Source of the DNA: Trichodelitschia bisporula
Taxonomy: Eukaryota > Ascomycota > Dothideomycetes > Phaeotrichales > Phaeotrichaceae
DNA length: 64,000 nucleotides
Direction of reading: 5' to 3'
NCBI GenBank assembly: GCA_010356995.1
Contig: ML996688.1
Location: forward strand, 1,240,001-1,304,000
Every line of letters starts with the position of its first letter. The stretch's first letter is position 1. Below are positions 1 to 11,252 of the stretch, in pieces. The notes beneath the pieces were generated by a model. The model worked only from the letters and a program-made list of their open reading frames with translations. It had not been told where the DNA came from and made no database searches. A program made the translations under genes and the position numbers.

Positions 1-2113
1 GAGGGTTGGCTTGCGGTTGACAGCACCTACCCTACGTCCGGACGCAGCAATGGCGCCAGTCCGCTGGCTCATGTTGGCGCTGTCTTTTTCACGGGCAGCA
101 ATGGAGACCTCGAGAACCTCAGTCAAGAAGCGATTGGACGATGCCCTGAGAACTTCCAAATGCTCGTCAGGAACAGTGTCCCGATTCTTCTCAATGAAGC
201 CATCAGACTCGTAGGTGACGTCGATAGCATAATGGCAGACAGTGAAGGACGACTTGCCAAAGCGCGGCTTCTTGTAGAACTTCTGCTTGTCTCCGGCAAA
301 GTTGTGGTGCAACTTGTTGACGAATTGCTCGTCGGATCCCATGGGCAGGCGAGACTCTTCATCGAGCAAGGCAAGAACACCCATCTTGCCTTCGATGAGA
401 TCAATACAAGGCTGGTTGTCGGAGAAGTCGATGAATGTCCAGTCAATCTGTTCGCGTAGATATTCCTCCTGTTCGAGCTTGAAAACGTGCTGATTGAATT
501 CCTGCTGCAGCTTCTCATTGGCGTAGTTGATGCAAAACTGCTCGAACGAGTTCTTGGCGAAATGCTCGAAGCCATAGATATCAAGAACGCCAATGAAGGA
601 GTGTGCATGACTCAAGACTTCGTCGGTGGCAAGGCTGCTGTTGATCACATCCACAAGCCAGTCAAAGAGACTGGAGTAAATGTACTTGGCGACGGAATCC
701 CGTACCACTATAGCCTGCTGCTGGGTGAGGTTAGACATGATTTTTTCGCCACGCGTAACCAGCTGTTTCTTGACCGTCCATTTGGCGAAGTCGCTTGCAT
801 CGATTCCAAGCAACTGGCAGGCTTTCACCAACGATGGCTCGTTGGCAGGAAGGACAGAATCCGTGCGGGTTGCTGTGATCTTGATATTGCCCATGTGGAG
901 AAGAGCAGCCAGGAGACGGAATATCTGTGATTGCTTTTCCGAAGGAACTCCAATTGTGGTGAGGGAAACCCGAGTGGCATCAAATTCAGCCTTATCATCA
1001 ACACCGTCGATGACGGGCGCGCTACCCTGGTTGAGGTAGCTGAATTCGGTTACCGGCATCAGGCCCAGTTCCTCCCGCTCTGCATCGGTAGCGCCGGCAA
1101 CGAGCTGGTAGAAGATGTGGTAATTGCGTTCCTTCAGGGGTTGAAAGACTAATCTCGACCGCTCCAACAGGTATGTCCGGATCTTCGCTCCGATGATGTC
1201 CGTGTTCTTGTTGAACATAATCTCGATGTACTTGCCAAATCGGGAGGAGTTGTCGTTACGGGTTGTTTTCGCGTTACCGAACGCTTCCATGATGGGATTC
1301 GTCGCCAGGATCTGCCTTTCTGTATCACTCATCCCCTCCGCCTTGCCTACCGACCGTTTGCCAGGGTGATCGGGGGACTCTCGCGTGGCGAAGTAGCGCA
1401 TGATGTACTTTGCGCTAACGGTTTTTCCAGCACCGGACTCACCGGAGACAACAATGGTCTGGTTACGGTCATCGCGAAGCATGTCGCTAGATTAATGGTC
1501 AGTCTCTGTGATTCCGGCAGGGGTTGGAGGAACCTACGAAAAGGCTTCCTCCGCAATTGCAAACAGATGTGGTGCTTGCGATGACCGATGCTTCCCGGCG
1601 TACACCTGGACCATTCCAGGCACGTACAAGGAGTCCACCTTTGCAAAAGGGTTGGTAGCTATGAGGACAATGCCAGAGTATGTATAGATCTCCTTCTGAG
1701 CATAGCGGAGCTTGATTGCCTGCAGGACTACATGTGGCGTAAGCTTCCGTCTCCAACCATTGCACGGTTAGAGTACATACCGGCAGGCTCGTTGAGATGC
1801 GAAAGGTTGGTCAGATCATCGCTGGCTTCCAACATGGTCGGGTTCATCAGCGGTGGAAGGGAGTTGGTCCGGTCCTTTTCGAGGGTCGCTAGGTCGGTGG
1901 TGATGGTTTTCGACTGCAGGATCATTCAGTTAGTCTTGCTCGTCTGCAGAAGGCCATGCGATAAGGCGTAGACAATACCTCTCCGTTAACCAGCTCGAAC
2001 AGCAATGTGACCTTGTCGCCCTCCACGACTTTATCGACGACCTCCGAGGCCACCCAGCCCTCGGTCGCATCCGGCTGCCACGCCTTCGTCCCGACATCAT
2101 AGAAATGCGACAT
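1..2113 (-). CDS. Class V myosin heavy chain, N-terminal motor part (partial)
   Basis: Actin-based motor that carries vesicles and organelles to the hyphal tip. Exons read 2113-1979, 1913-1781, 1727-1538 and 1486-1, giving 648 residues before the window edge cuts the gene; the rest of the motor, IQ motifs, coiled coil and cargo domain lie outside. The start gives an SH3-like N-terminal region (MSHFYDVGTKAW). Exon 2 ends in the myosin hallmark NLSHLNEPA and exon 4 holds the P-loop GESGAGKT (1420-1443), switch I (NDNSSRFGKYIE) and switch II (DIYGFEHF). Introns of 65, 53 and 51 nt have standard ends. Order and motifs fit fungal Myo2/MyoE rather than class I or II, because NLSHLNEP with this short N-terminus is typical of class V. 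Family identity is secure; paralogue naming is inference. Confidence 0.95.
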
Positions 2114-3230
2114 GGTGTTGCGCGGATGAAGAAGGTGTCGTAAAGCTCCTTCTCAACAAGAAGCACGTAGCCACAACGGCGGACTGGCTGAAAAGCCGCA
2201 GGGGGGGGAGGAATGAACGCCAAACTCCGTCGCTAGAAGGCAAGAACCGAAACAGCGAGTCTACAGAGCATATGGACGAGGCTCAGCCGTCGACTCTGAC
2301 TGAGAAGGAGAGTAAGTTGTGCTTGTCGCGCAGCGCAAAAAAAATTGGACGAGGGGGGGTGCGATTTGGGACTTATGAAGAATCGCTCGGGGGCGTTGGT
2401 TGTTCTCGTGGAAGAGTCAAGTTGGCGATTGGGTCTTCACAGGAGCCAGAAGCACGTTAGACCTGCAAACGTGCAGGGATGTCCACCGCTGCACGCCGCA
2501 AGGGCCTGGCTTTTTGCTGGGGATGGATGGGGAGGATGTGCGGCGTGCCTGGGGCTCACTGACTGCACGCCCCCTTTTGACGCGTCTGCGAGGAAAACAC
2601 GCATTTGCCCGCCCAGTCGGTCCGCTGGCCAACATACGAGTACCTATTCAGTTTCGAAGATCCTCAGATGTCATTACCCTCCCCCGATACATATAGTTTC
2701 ATCTTTTGTCTCCACAAGCCTTCCGACTTCGAGCCTCAACGGACACATATGTCAGCCGCGGCAAACGAGTACCGATAGTCTACGTGGTGCTTGATTGCCC
2801 CCAGGCGCTCGTCTCCCTTAGTCCTGTTGGATGTACCTCAAGACGTCGATCCTCGAGTCTGAAACTACCACATGCACTTGATGTCTTGCCGCCAGCAGTT
2901 TGCGGGGAACCCACAGAATTATCTGCAGCTTTCGGTTTCGAATCTCTCCCCGCTGATGCCCGGCTCTGCCTCCGCAACTTATGCGGGGTGTTGGCCCCTG
3001 AGGTCTGAGCGAGGCGCAATGGACCGACATAAACTAGGCTGGCGGACTTGCACAACATATCCGCAGCAGCAGCAGCAAAGGAGAGCATCACACACACAGC
3101 ACATTTGCGGAATCGTGCGGCGGCATCTGCAATAATCCATGTCCATGGACATGTTTAATGACGGCTCATCACCCCTGCGGCCCTGCAGTCGGATAGAAAA
3201 CGGCATCCACGTCCGTTTGCTTTCCCCTCT
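2114..3230. other. Intergenic region upstream of the myosin gene
   Basis: This 1.1-kb stretch lies between the myosin start (reading left) and the stop of the DUF1295 gene. It should hold the myosin promoter and 5' leader. Small open frames on both strands have no recognisable content. A short CAG-type run (CAGCAGCAGCAGCAA) lies near 3063-3077. Confidence 0.5.
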
Positions 3231-4343
3231 TCACGATGTGAAGTACTCCCTCGCCATTCTTTCGGCTACAACGCCAGCGCCTCCCACCGCAACCATGACC
3301 CAGGTCCACGGGTTCCCCAAAGCATATAGCCCAGGCCAGAAGCTGTTCTTATGGTCCCTCCGCTTTTCCAGTTGGACGAACTTGGCTGTATTGCGAGTCT
3401 TGTAGTTCCGTCCTTGGTGCAAATAGTTCCTCTTGTCGCCGCTGACATACCTTAGGAAGACATAGTTTGCTAGCGGACCCACCACGGCAAATGGGTGCAA
3501 TTGCCCGCTGCTATAGAGCAATGTCGAGAAGGAGAGATGCATCAGTGCGTCCCCGAGGTAGCTGACAGCATTTAGATTTTACCGATGCCATGGCTACGGC
3601 ACTCACTTTGGGTGACGGACGATGCTCCAAACCCCATCTCTCTTGAGACTGGCTTTCTTGTCATGGTGCTCCAGTTGAAAATCCGCCAGGACTTCCATCA
3701 CAAACCCTACGCAAAAGAGACTGATTCCAACCCCCTGTATCAGCCTTGCGTACTCTGGATTTACCGGCACAGCATCCGTCGCACCCAATCTCAACGCCAG
3801 AGTCAGTGGCACAGTAGCCAAAGTCCGGAATATCGCCTCTGGCAAGAAGACTCTCAAGAATGCGTGGTTCCAAAATTTATCTTCCTGCTTGAGAAGTCCA
3901 TAGTGGTGGTCCTCTTTGCCACGCCGTATGCTCCGTGATACTTCTCGATAGAACAGCCTTGTACCCCAGAGAGTGTGCCCTCCGAGTAGAAGTCGCTCAT
4001 TCCAGGTCAGTGTTCCCAACGCCCTAGTAAAGGGCATGCCGTTTTTAGCCATCCGGTGCCCGACGGCGCTCCACCAGACATCCACCACCTGGCCCGCGGG
4101 CCAAAGCCAATCTTTCAGTTCCACGCGATCCGAAGCGCGAGCTGCGATATAGGTGATCAATGAAAGACCTGACTGAATCCCGAACGAAGGTAAAAGAGTG
4201 GACTTCAACAGGCCGACGTCCCCGGCGTCCAAGGGAATCGGTGCCGACTTGTTTAGACTGGCATGGAGGTGAGGGTGCTCATGCGGGGCGAATCGCTTGA
4301 TGGCGCCGGGCGTAGCTGCGTCCAGTAATTCGGAAAGGGACAT
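3231..4343 (-). CDS. DUF1295 / steroid-reductase-like multi-pass membrane protein
   Basis: Predicted 355-residue integral membrane protein. Exons 4343-3607 and 3561-3231 flank a 45-nt intron (GTGAGT...CTGTCAG) and sum to 356 codons with the stop. The C-terminal half carries the DUF1295 pattern: a membrane segment, then GVWSIVRHPNYLGD, where the intron splits the Asn codon, then more hydrophobic segments. RHPNY-type motifs occur in the steroid 5-alpha-reductase/isoprenylcysteine methyltransferase superfamily and suggest reduction or modification of a lipid; the substrate is unknown. I chose the ATG at 4343 because the upstream in-frame extension to 4550 is low in hydrophobic content and does not look like this family. 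The gene is divergent from the hydrolase at 4579, with 235 bp between starts, so they may share a promoter. Confidence 0.85.
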
Positions 4344-4578
4344 TGTCGCGCGTGGGAAGTTGTCCTCGAAGTAAAGACGCCATTTTGGCGATTTACTACC
4401 GTGATACTCTTGAGAGCTATGAGTGTTGAAAGTTTGGTTCTCACTACACAAGCGATGACGTTTGCAAGCATCGCGGAGGTTTTGCGGAAGTCCGTGCGCC
4501 GGACCCACCAGTTGAGTATGGAATGCAAACCTCCGCGAAAGCCTCCGCAATCATGACAGCACCGGTACTTCTAGAACC
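4344..4578. promoter_or_regulatory. Divergent promoter, DUF1295 gene / ABHD11-like gene
   Basis: Only 235 bp separate the two start codons, so both promoters must lie here. No clear TATA box is visible. Confidence 0.45.
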
Positions 4579-5658
4579 ATGAACCTCCTCCGAATACGAC
4601 CCGCTGTGAGCCACTGTCGCCCATTGAACAGGAGTCGGCGCCTTTTCAGCGCCGCAGCTCCTTTGCGCCAGCTTGATTTGGCCTTTGACTACTATGAGCC
4701 AGAGAAGTGCAAACAAGATCCCGCGGCCTGCAATGCTCCTATAATTTTCCTCCACGGCTTGTTCGGCTCGCGGAAGAACAATCGGAGCATAAGTAAGTAA
4801 GAGCTACCTTGTACCCTATGCTCCACTCAATTGAGTCTCACATTGCACCAGAGTCCTCTCGCGAGACCTAAGTCGGCCCGTGTACTGCGTCGTATGCGCC
4901 CTCCCCAACACTGCGAATCTCCCTCAACTCACAAGCCCCGCTTAGGATCTCCGCAACCATGGCGACTCCCCACACGATCCGGTCCATGACTATGACCACC
5001 TCGCCAAGGACGTTGAGAACTTCATTGACGTTCACAAGCTGAAGGATGTCACTCTCATCGGTCATTCTATGGGCGCAAAGACAGCCATGGCCGTCGCGCT
5101 GCGGTCGCCCAACAAAGTCGCAAACCTGATACCTGTAGACAATGCGCCTGTGGATGCTTCACTGCGTAGCGATTTTTCCACATATGTGCGGGGCATGCGC
5201 AAGGTGGAGGAGGCGAATGTGAACAAGCAGAGCGAGGCGGACGAGATTCTTCAGCCATACGTGAAGGTGCGGCGCCCGGATAGCATACATCCGGTAGCTA
5301 AGCTAACTGGTTTCTCTGATAGGAACTCCCAGTCCGGCAGTTTCTACTCACAAACCTAATCCGTCCGAAAGGCTCGCCGCATTTGGCTTGGCGGATACCG
5401 TTGAAATACCTTGCGCCTTCTCTGGACCTCATGGGCGACTTTCCGTTCAAGGATCCCGACCAGGTGCGGTATGAAAAGCCCACTCTCATGATCCGGGGAA
5501 TGAAGAGTCCATACGTGGCGGACGAAATGCTTCCCATCGTCGGCCGCTTCTTCCCGCGTTTCGAGTTGGTCGACATCGATGCGGGGCACTGGGTCATCAG
5601 TGAGAATCCAGAGGCGTTTAGGCGAGCTGTGGTGGACTTTTTGCAAGACAAGGCCTAA
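4579..5658 (+). CDS. Mitochondrial alpha/beta hydrolase, ABHD11/Imo32/Eat1-like
   Basis: Serine hydrolase of 304 residues. Exons 4579-4796, 4852-4891, 4946-5266 and 5323-5658 sum to 305 codons. The Arg/Ser-rich N-terminus (MNLLRIRPAVSHCRPLNR) looks like a mitochondrial presequence. Motifs in order: the oxyanion HG pair in FLHGLFGS, DLRNHGDSPH, the nucleophile elbow GHSMG, and the C-terminal catalytic histidine in DAGHWVISENP. This pattern fits ABHD11 and yeast Imo32 and Eat1; Eat1 members make ethyl acetate in yeasts, but I cannot tell esterase from acyltransferase here. Exon 2 is only 40 nt. The donor of intron 1 is a doubled GTAAGTAAG; using the second copy gives the family sequence NNRSISKVLSRDLSRPVY. 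The gene ends 364 bp before the convergent eS1 stop. Confidence 0.9.
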
Positions 5659-6022
5659 GATACAAGGGGCCGCGCGAGTTGCACATAGGTGTAGACATAG
5701 ACTAAATATCAACATGCATGAGCAACACCTCCCACGCTATTTTCGCTACCATACCGCCTGGGTGCAACCGTGGTGCGCCTCCTAGAGGGCTCAGGTCATG
5801 TGCTCCTTAAGATGATCGCTTTCAGCACTCAGACAGATCGCATTTAAGCGTAATGAAACCAGGCTCGCAGATTTTCAGATAACCCGAGTTCAATTGAAAC
5901 CATCATGATGCATGACATTGGAGGCCCCATGCCTAACTGCACTTGATTTTCGGCAAAACCTAACACCAGCATATGCCCATAAGTGACAGCAAACCCGAGA
6001 ACCTCCCCATCGCCGTTGACCC
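5659..6022. other. Convergent 3' intergenic space
   Basis: This stretch holds the 3' ends of the hydrolase (+) and eS1 (-). No gene is seen. Confidence 0.5.
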
Positions 6023-6892
6023 TTAAACAGTCTCCAACACCGTCTCCTTGAACTCCCGCTCAACCTTCTGGCCCGACTCGTCGGTGGTCGACTCGCCATG
6101 GAGGTTGAGGAGCGCACCAAGGTCAAACTTCGGCTGCTTGAGCAACTTCAGCTTGCGGATGTGGACCTGAACGACATTAGCTTAGATGCTATAACTCAAA
6201 GAGAAAACCTACGTTCTGAAGGGGGTAGATCCCCTGGCAGGTCTTCTCAATCTCGCGGCCGATCATCTCGGGGATGAGCTTGGCGACGAACTGCGTCAGG
6301 GTGGAGGTGGTGGCCTCGCGGGTCATGATGTCCGTCATCTTCTTGCGGATCGCACGGATCTGAGAGCTGGCGGCGTAGGTGGTCTTCTTGATCTGGTTGG
6401 GGCGGCGCTTCGTGAAGGCAATGCAGAAAACGCGAACGAGGTAGTCATCAGTGGTCTTGCAGGTGACGTTGGCCTCGATCAGGGTCTGCCATTTCCGGAC
6501 GAGCGAGCGCAGCTTGTCGGATGTGAAGTCGAGCCCGTGGAAGTTGGTAAGGCAGTTCTTGCCCTGAACCTCGTCCACGCGGAGCTTAACCTTACGGAAG
6601 GCGTGGTCCTCGTCCTTCTGCAGATCCGCAAGCGACACCTCGAATATCCGACCCTTAAGGGCGTCGTTGGCGTTCTTCAGACCAGTGGTCCGGTTGACGA
6701 GGGTCTTGCCGACACTGCATGGCTGGTCAATACTCGATCGCAATGAATTGAAGGACGATGAGAAACTCACTCGCGAGTGCCGAACGTCGACGGCGCCTTG
6801 ACTGAGTACCAGTCCTTCTTCTGGAACGGGTCCGTCCGCTTCTTCAGGCCCTTCTTGCCCTTTGACAGGCGCTTGTTCTTCCCGACAGCCAT
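6023..6892 (-). CDS. RPS1: 40S ribosomal protein eS1 (S3a/Rps1)
   Basis: Small-subunit ribosomal protein of 255 residues, the usual eS1 length. Exons 6892-6771, 6714-6213 and 6166-6023 sum to 256 codons. The start [18 protein letters not shown] is the canonical eS1 N-terminus, followed by [14 protein letters not shown] and [11 protein letters not shown]. The Asp of the latter stretch is split by intron 1 (56 nt, GTGAGT...TGCAG). The C-terminal exon begins [17 protein letters not shown] after a 46-nt intron. The gene is complete and looks intact. Confidence 0.97.
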
Positions 6893-8624
6893 GATTGCGA
6901 CGCTGTTGGTGAGGTTGTCCGGCGCAGTCGTGGAGTGGGTTTGTGAACTCAAGTTTTGGCGAGTTTGAGTGCGGGCTACGGCTCGCTAGCTCGGCCTATC
7001 GCGGCGCAGGGTTTTTCCGTGCCAAGGGACTAAGACCTTCCACAAACTCGCGCGCCAAGTCTCAATTCCACTGCCCCGCAACGTCTTGTAAACCTCCTTT
7101 GGTGCATTTACTAGCAGCAGAGTGACGTTAACCTTATCCGACTCTTCATTCCCGATAGTCTAGGCTCGGTACCAATCTTTTGCTCATGCTGTCTCGCGGC
7201 ATCTCGACGCAGGGGAAAGGGCTGCTTACCCGCTATTCCCAACGACCCTAGAACTACTTCTTACCCTCTTACCGATCTCGATTCCACGACATCATTGACT
7301 TTCACGAAGAATCGCATTTGACGGTAGGTATTACGTTTATTCCAACACAGTGCTTCCCTGGCTCTTCTTGCCCCGAACACTGGTCAGCAGGCCATTGTCG
7401 AAGTAACACTGGTCGTTGCTGAGAGGGCTCGGTTGCTCATCTACGCCCTGCCCTGCGGGTGTAACCCATTCGCACGAAAATGCCTTATCGAGGAGAGAGC
7501 TTTCCCGAAGTATGTTTGACCACGATTCGAGCATGTCTCCGAGCCGGTTTCGTTTGATCAAATTCTGGGACAAACGTGCAGTATCGATCATGGTAGCATC
7601 CTGAGTGCTCTCTACGGCCTCACGGATCCTGTTGCTAGTGGAGATACAGCACATGCAATCACATCTAAGTCACTAAATTTTGCCGGTTCAATCGCACATC
7701 AAAGCAGGGAGCGAGCCTCAATCAGCCTCGAAGAAGTTGGGATAGGTGTCACGACATGAGACCATTCGGGAGTGAAGGGGGACAGGAGCAAAGGGTTTGA
7801 CGATTCTACATGGAGATCCGACAGCTGGTTCCTGAACTTTGATGCTATGAACCCGAGGATCGAGTGCACTAACTGCATGCTAATGGACTTTTTTTGGCCG
7901 GGTATGGGAAAGATGATCGATGATCCCCCGCAAGCATGTCGCGTCACACTTTTCTTAGCAGATGATTGGAATGCACGCGCTTCACCGTAGGTTCATGCTT
8001 TGTATTTCCTATTTGCCATAGGCCTGAAGTCCCACGTTCAAAACGTATCTGCGGCCTTTGCCTCCACGCCACCCCCAAGGTGCACCTCCGGAGAACACGT
8101 CCGATGGTTACGTTGTACATGACAACACCGTGGACCAACTCCCGAACGCCATGCTCGCTGGGGCATCCCCCGCGGCCATACCCACCCACGGCAAGCACGA
8201 GCGCCGAGCTTCCTCGGTCGCACGGTGCCGCACGTTCCCCCACCAAAAAAAAAAAGCTGACACCTATTTCTTTTGGATCATGTACCGAACTTTCAACTCT
8301 TGGACACCTTAAATTCCAAACGCCGGAGATGACGTGGGCGGCGGGGGGCGGCCTGGTTTGGCCACGAGGCTCGATGTGAGTGGCTAAGGCTCTAGCGTGG
8401 CGGCACCGCCGCAAGCTGGTGGGAGCTTCGCTCGCTGGTTACCGCAACCTCAAGACCGCTACTTTCGCGAACAGCCGGGTCGCCGATGGCTCGGTTCGCC
8501 TTGCGCTTCGGGGAGAGAATAATGTGGAGTGGCGAGGAGCGGAGTGAAGACGTGATTTTGCACTTTATATCGTCGTTGATTACTGTTTCCAGGGGTTCGT
8601 CGGTCTGGTGCTCTCATCGGCCAT
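6893..8624. other. Intergenic region upstream of eS1
   Basis: This 1.7-kb stretch should contain the eS1 promoter near 6893-7150. One TAGAACTA copy lies at 7249-7256. Minus-strand frames at 7337-7654 and 7699-7947 look weakly protein-like, but I could not join them at credible splice sites. An A11 run lies near 8246. Confidence 0.4.
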
Positions 8625-9132
8625 TCACGTTTTGATTTCTTGACGCTGCTCGCGCTCAGCCTCCTCCTCGTACTGCTGGAAGTACTTCTCGTAATCGGGA
8701 AACGAGATGTATCCATCGGTGTCTAGCCGCTCGTTAGCCTCGCACCGAGATGATCAAACAGTGGCAACACGTACTGCGTTGAGAGTGGCCAGTCCAGCAC
8801 CGCGCTACTTCATACCCGTCGCTGTACCGCCGCTCCATAGGAGCCGGCACGGCGGGGAAGCGGCACTCATCGATGCTCCGTGTGCTTGACGGAGAATGCA
8901 CGGGGGTTGATGGTCTGGAGCCTCGCCTTGGCGTCGTGGGCCCCGAAGCGACCTTCGCCAAAAGAGCGGTGGCTCGCGCAGACGCACTCGAAGTGCCTTC
9001 ATGCTTCGTGGCGCAGGAGTTGTGCGTGCTGACGGACGGTGGCGTGACGGTTGAGGGCGTAAGGGAGAGGCAACGGGAAACGCTGGGGCGGCGTTGCTTG
9101 GGAGGCTGTTGGGAGGGGGCGCGGAGGAACAT
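8625..9132 (-). CDS. Possible small Ser/Thr/Pro-rich protein with acidic tail
   Basis: Candidate two-exon gene of 145 residues: 9132-8809 and 8738-8625 around a 70-nt intron (GTAGCG...GCGAG), with frame kept. The first 80 residues are rich in Ser, Thr, Pro and Arg. The second exon is better behaved: ANERLDTDGYISFPDYEKYF followed by a Glu/Gln-rich helix and stop. I do not recognise the family. Support comes from the open second exon and frame agreement; the donor and acceptor are weak. An alternative acceptor 12 nt further in (CGGCTAG) would need a different frame in exon 1. A TATATATAA-like stretch lies about 290 bp upstream of the start (9420-9430). Confidence 0.35.
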
Positions 9133-11252
9133 GTTGACAGAGGAGATTAGATATGGTGTTGATGTGATGATAACGACGTGTGCGAACAATTCTGGCGATT
9201 GGACTGCTCTAGGACTCGGGGAGACGATGGGCAGTTATACTCGGGAGGGCGCCGGTGGAGCTGTGGAATGACCTCAAGGTAACGTCGACGTGGAATATAT
9301 TTCGTAGGGCTTGGAGGTGCCAGGTACAAGGGGGCGGGAGATCGGCTGTGGAGAGAACCAAGATAGAGGGGTGGAGAGGAGCAAGGCAGGTTAGGGTAGA
9401 GAGGGGGGCGGGCCGGATGATATATATAAATCAAAAGTAATTGACCGCAAAGACTGAGTGGTTTTTAAGCCGGACGGATGATCCAAGACCACGTCAATAG
9501 GTAATACGAACGAAGCAGGTCTGACGAAGCTAGAACTATATCATCGCAGAAGAACGGGGAAGAAGGAGGGGGGCGCTAGGTGGTAAGAGGTGAGCCCCCT
9601 CATCAGTGGTAAGTGAGCAGGCTGCATCTATCGATGTCTGTCAGCCCCACGCGTCCGGGATCCCTTCGAACAGCAGCAACCTTCCCACCCCAAATCCTGT
9701 CCCCATTCCCTGATTTTCCGCCTCCCCCGGACTGCTTGCCGGATGAGGGAGGGCAAATGCGTGCGTGAGCCTGCGTGCGACTGCGGGGTACTCTTGCTCT
9801 TGTTGGTGAGCGCGCGTCGTGGGTGGCGACTGTCTCCATAACGACCCGGCAAGCCGACATGCAGCCACGCCAGAGCCCGTCCAGGTTGCCAGACCACCGG
9901 CATTTTGGGTGCATGCTACAGTATGCGTCGTGGACGGTGCAGTAGTAAATGCCTGGGCAACTGGCAGGCGGACAACTGCGGGGTGCGTGGCGGACGGCTA
10001 CTAGGCTTTCGTAGGCGGGCCGTTGTCCATCCACTGAACTTTTCGCGTGGACACGTTTGGTGCCGCTTCAGCCAAGGACGTCTCAGAGCGCCGAATTGGA
10101 TGGGCGGGGCCTCGCGCTTCGGTCTTCGGCGCAAGACGCGAAAACGGGGTATGGGGGGGAGACTCTCCTCTGAAGAAGCTGTGCGTGTTTGAGTTGCGCT
10201 GTTTTGGCGTTGCGTGGGAGGACTTCGATGCGGGGGAGGGAGCAAAACAAACTCGGTCCGTTTGCCCAGTGGGAAGTCACACGTTGTCCGTCGCTCCAAC
10301 GACATCTCTCGTCTGTGCGGTGGACCTCTGTTGACGCTTTCCACTGTGGGTGCTATTGGAAGGCGAGGCAGTCATCGCTGGCACTGGACGGGCAACTGCT
10401 GGCATCGGCACTGGACAGCCAGCTAGGTGCGAAGCGCGCGAGGTCACTGCGACACCACTACGTATCTAGCTCGCCAGCTAGACTGCTTCCCCTTCCAGGT
10501 TCCCCTCAACTCCACTCTGGTCGCGATTCCTCTCGACCATAAAGCGTTGGGGCCAACACAGCCTGGCCCTGACGCATTGAACCACTCGAGTCCTAAGGCC
10601 GGGATGATCGACGCGATAGAGAGTCCAGACAAGAGTGCTACGGTAGAACTAGACAGCCGTTGAATGTGCTTCGCCATGACCAGCGATCTCACAATAATCC
10701 TCCGAAATGGAGGGTTGCCCTCCCGTGTTGATCCCCCGTGCCCCCCTCCTTTCCTTTCCCCTCCCCCACGGATATCCGGTGCGCACTGCCAGCGTAAAGG
10801 GTGGGAGTTGCTCACGAGAGGACGAAGAGACTTATTCGGCTGGTTTCGGACGACTGATATGCAGACACGTCGAGGTACAATCTTAAGCCTTTGGACTGAA
10901 ATCGCGACAGAAAGGCGCCAACGCTGACGGGAAGGCAGCCACCAGCACTTCATCCTAGAAACGAGACTTCTCGACGAACGGGCTTATCAACCAACCCTCC
11001 AAACATCTTCTATTGGGAGGCAAGAACAAGGTTTAAACTACCCCTCATATTCCCGGCAGGCCGTAACTGGGCTGATGGGAGCGGCCCGCGTCCGGGACAA
11101 GCCGCCATCTATGCAGCGTCCACCACTTTTTGGCCAACATACCTAAAAGGATCCCAAAAGCAACAATTATCCACCTCGTCACGAGAGCAAAAGGTCTCGC
11201 AAGCCCATTCGTGATTTTGTGGGTGTTCACTAACACCACCTAACCGTCTGTC
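9133..11252. other. 2.1-kb intergenic region
   Basis: No gene recognised. TAGAACTA copies occur at 9532-9539 and 10644-10651. Several G-rich and C-rich runs lie at 9310-9420 and 10730-10770. A 169-codon minus frame (10444-10953) and a 64-codon minus frame with one hydrophobic segment (11045-11239) have no other support. Confidence 0.45.

Noticed and set aside
7337-7947. Two minus-strand frames that might form a small gene
   Set aside because: No splice pair joins them in frame without crossing a stop.
10444-10953. 169-codon minus-strand frame upstream of URC1's 3' side
   Set aside because: Low-complexity Gly/Arg parts and no family resemblance.
11045-11239. 64-codon minus-strand frame with one hydrophobic segment
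   Set aside because: Sits in the URC1 3' region; a single hydrophobic run is not enough to call a membrane peptide.
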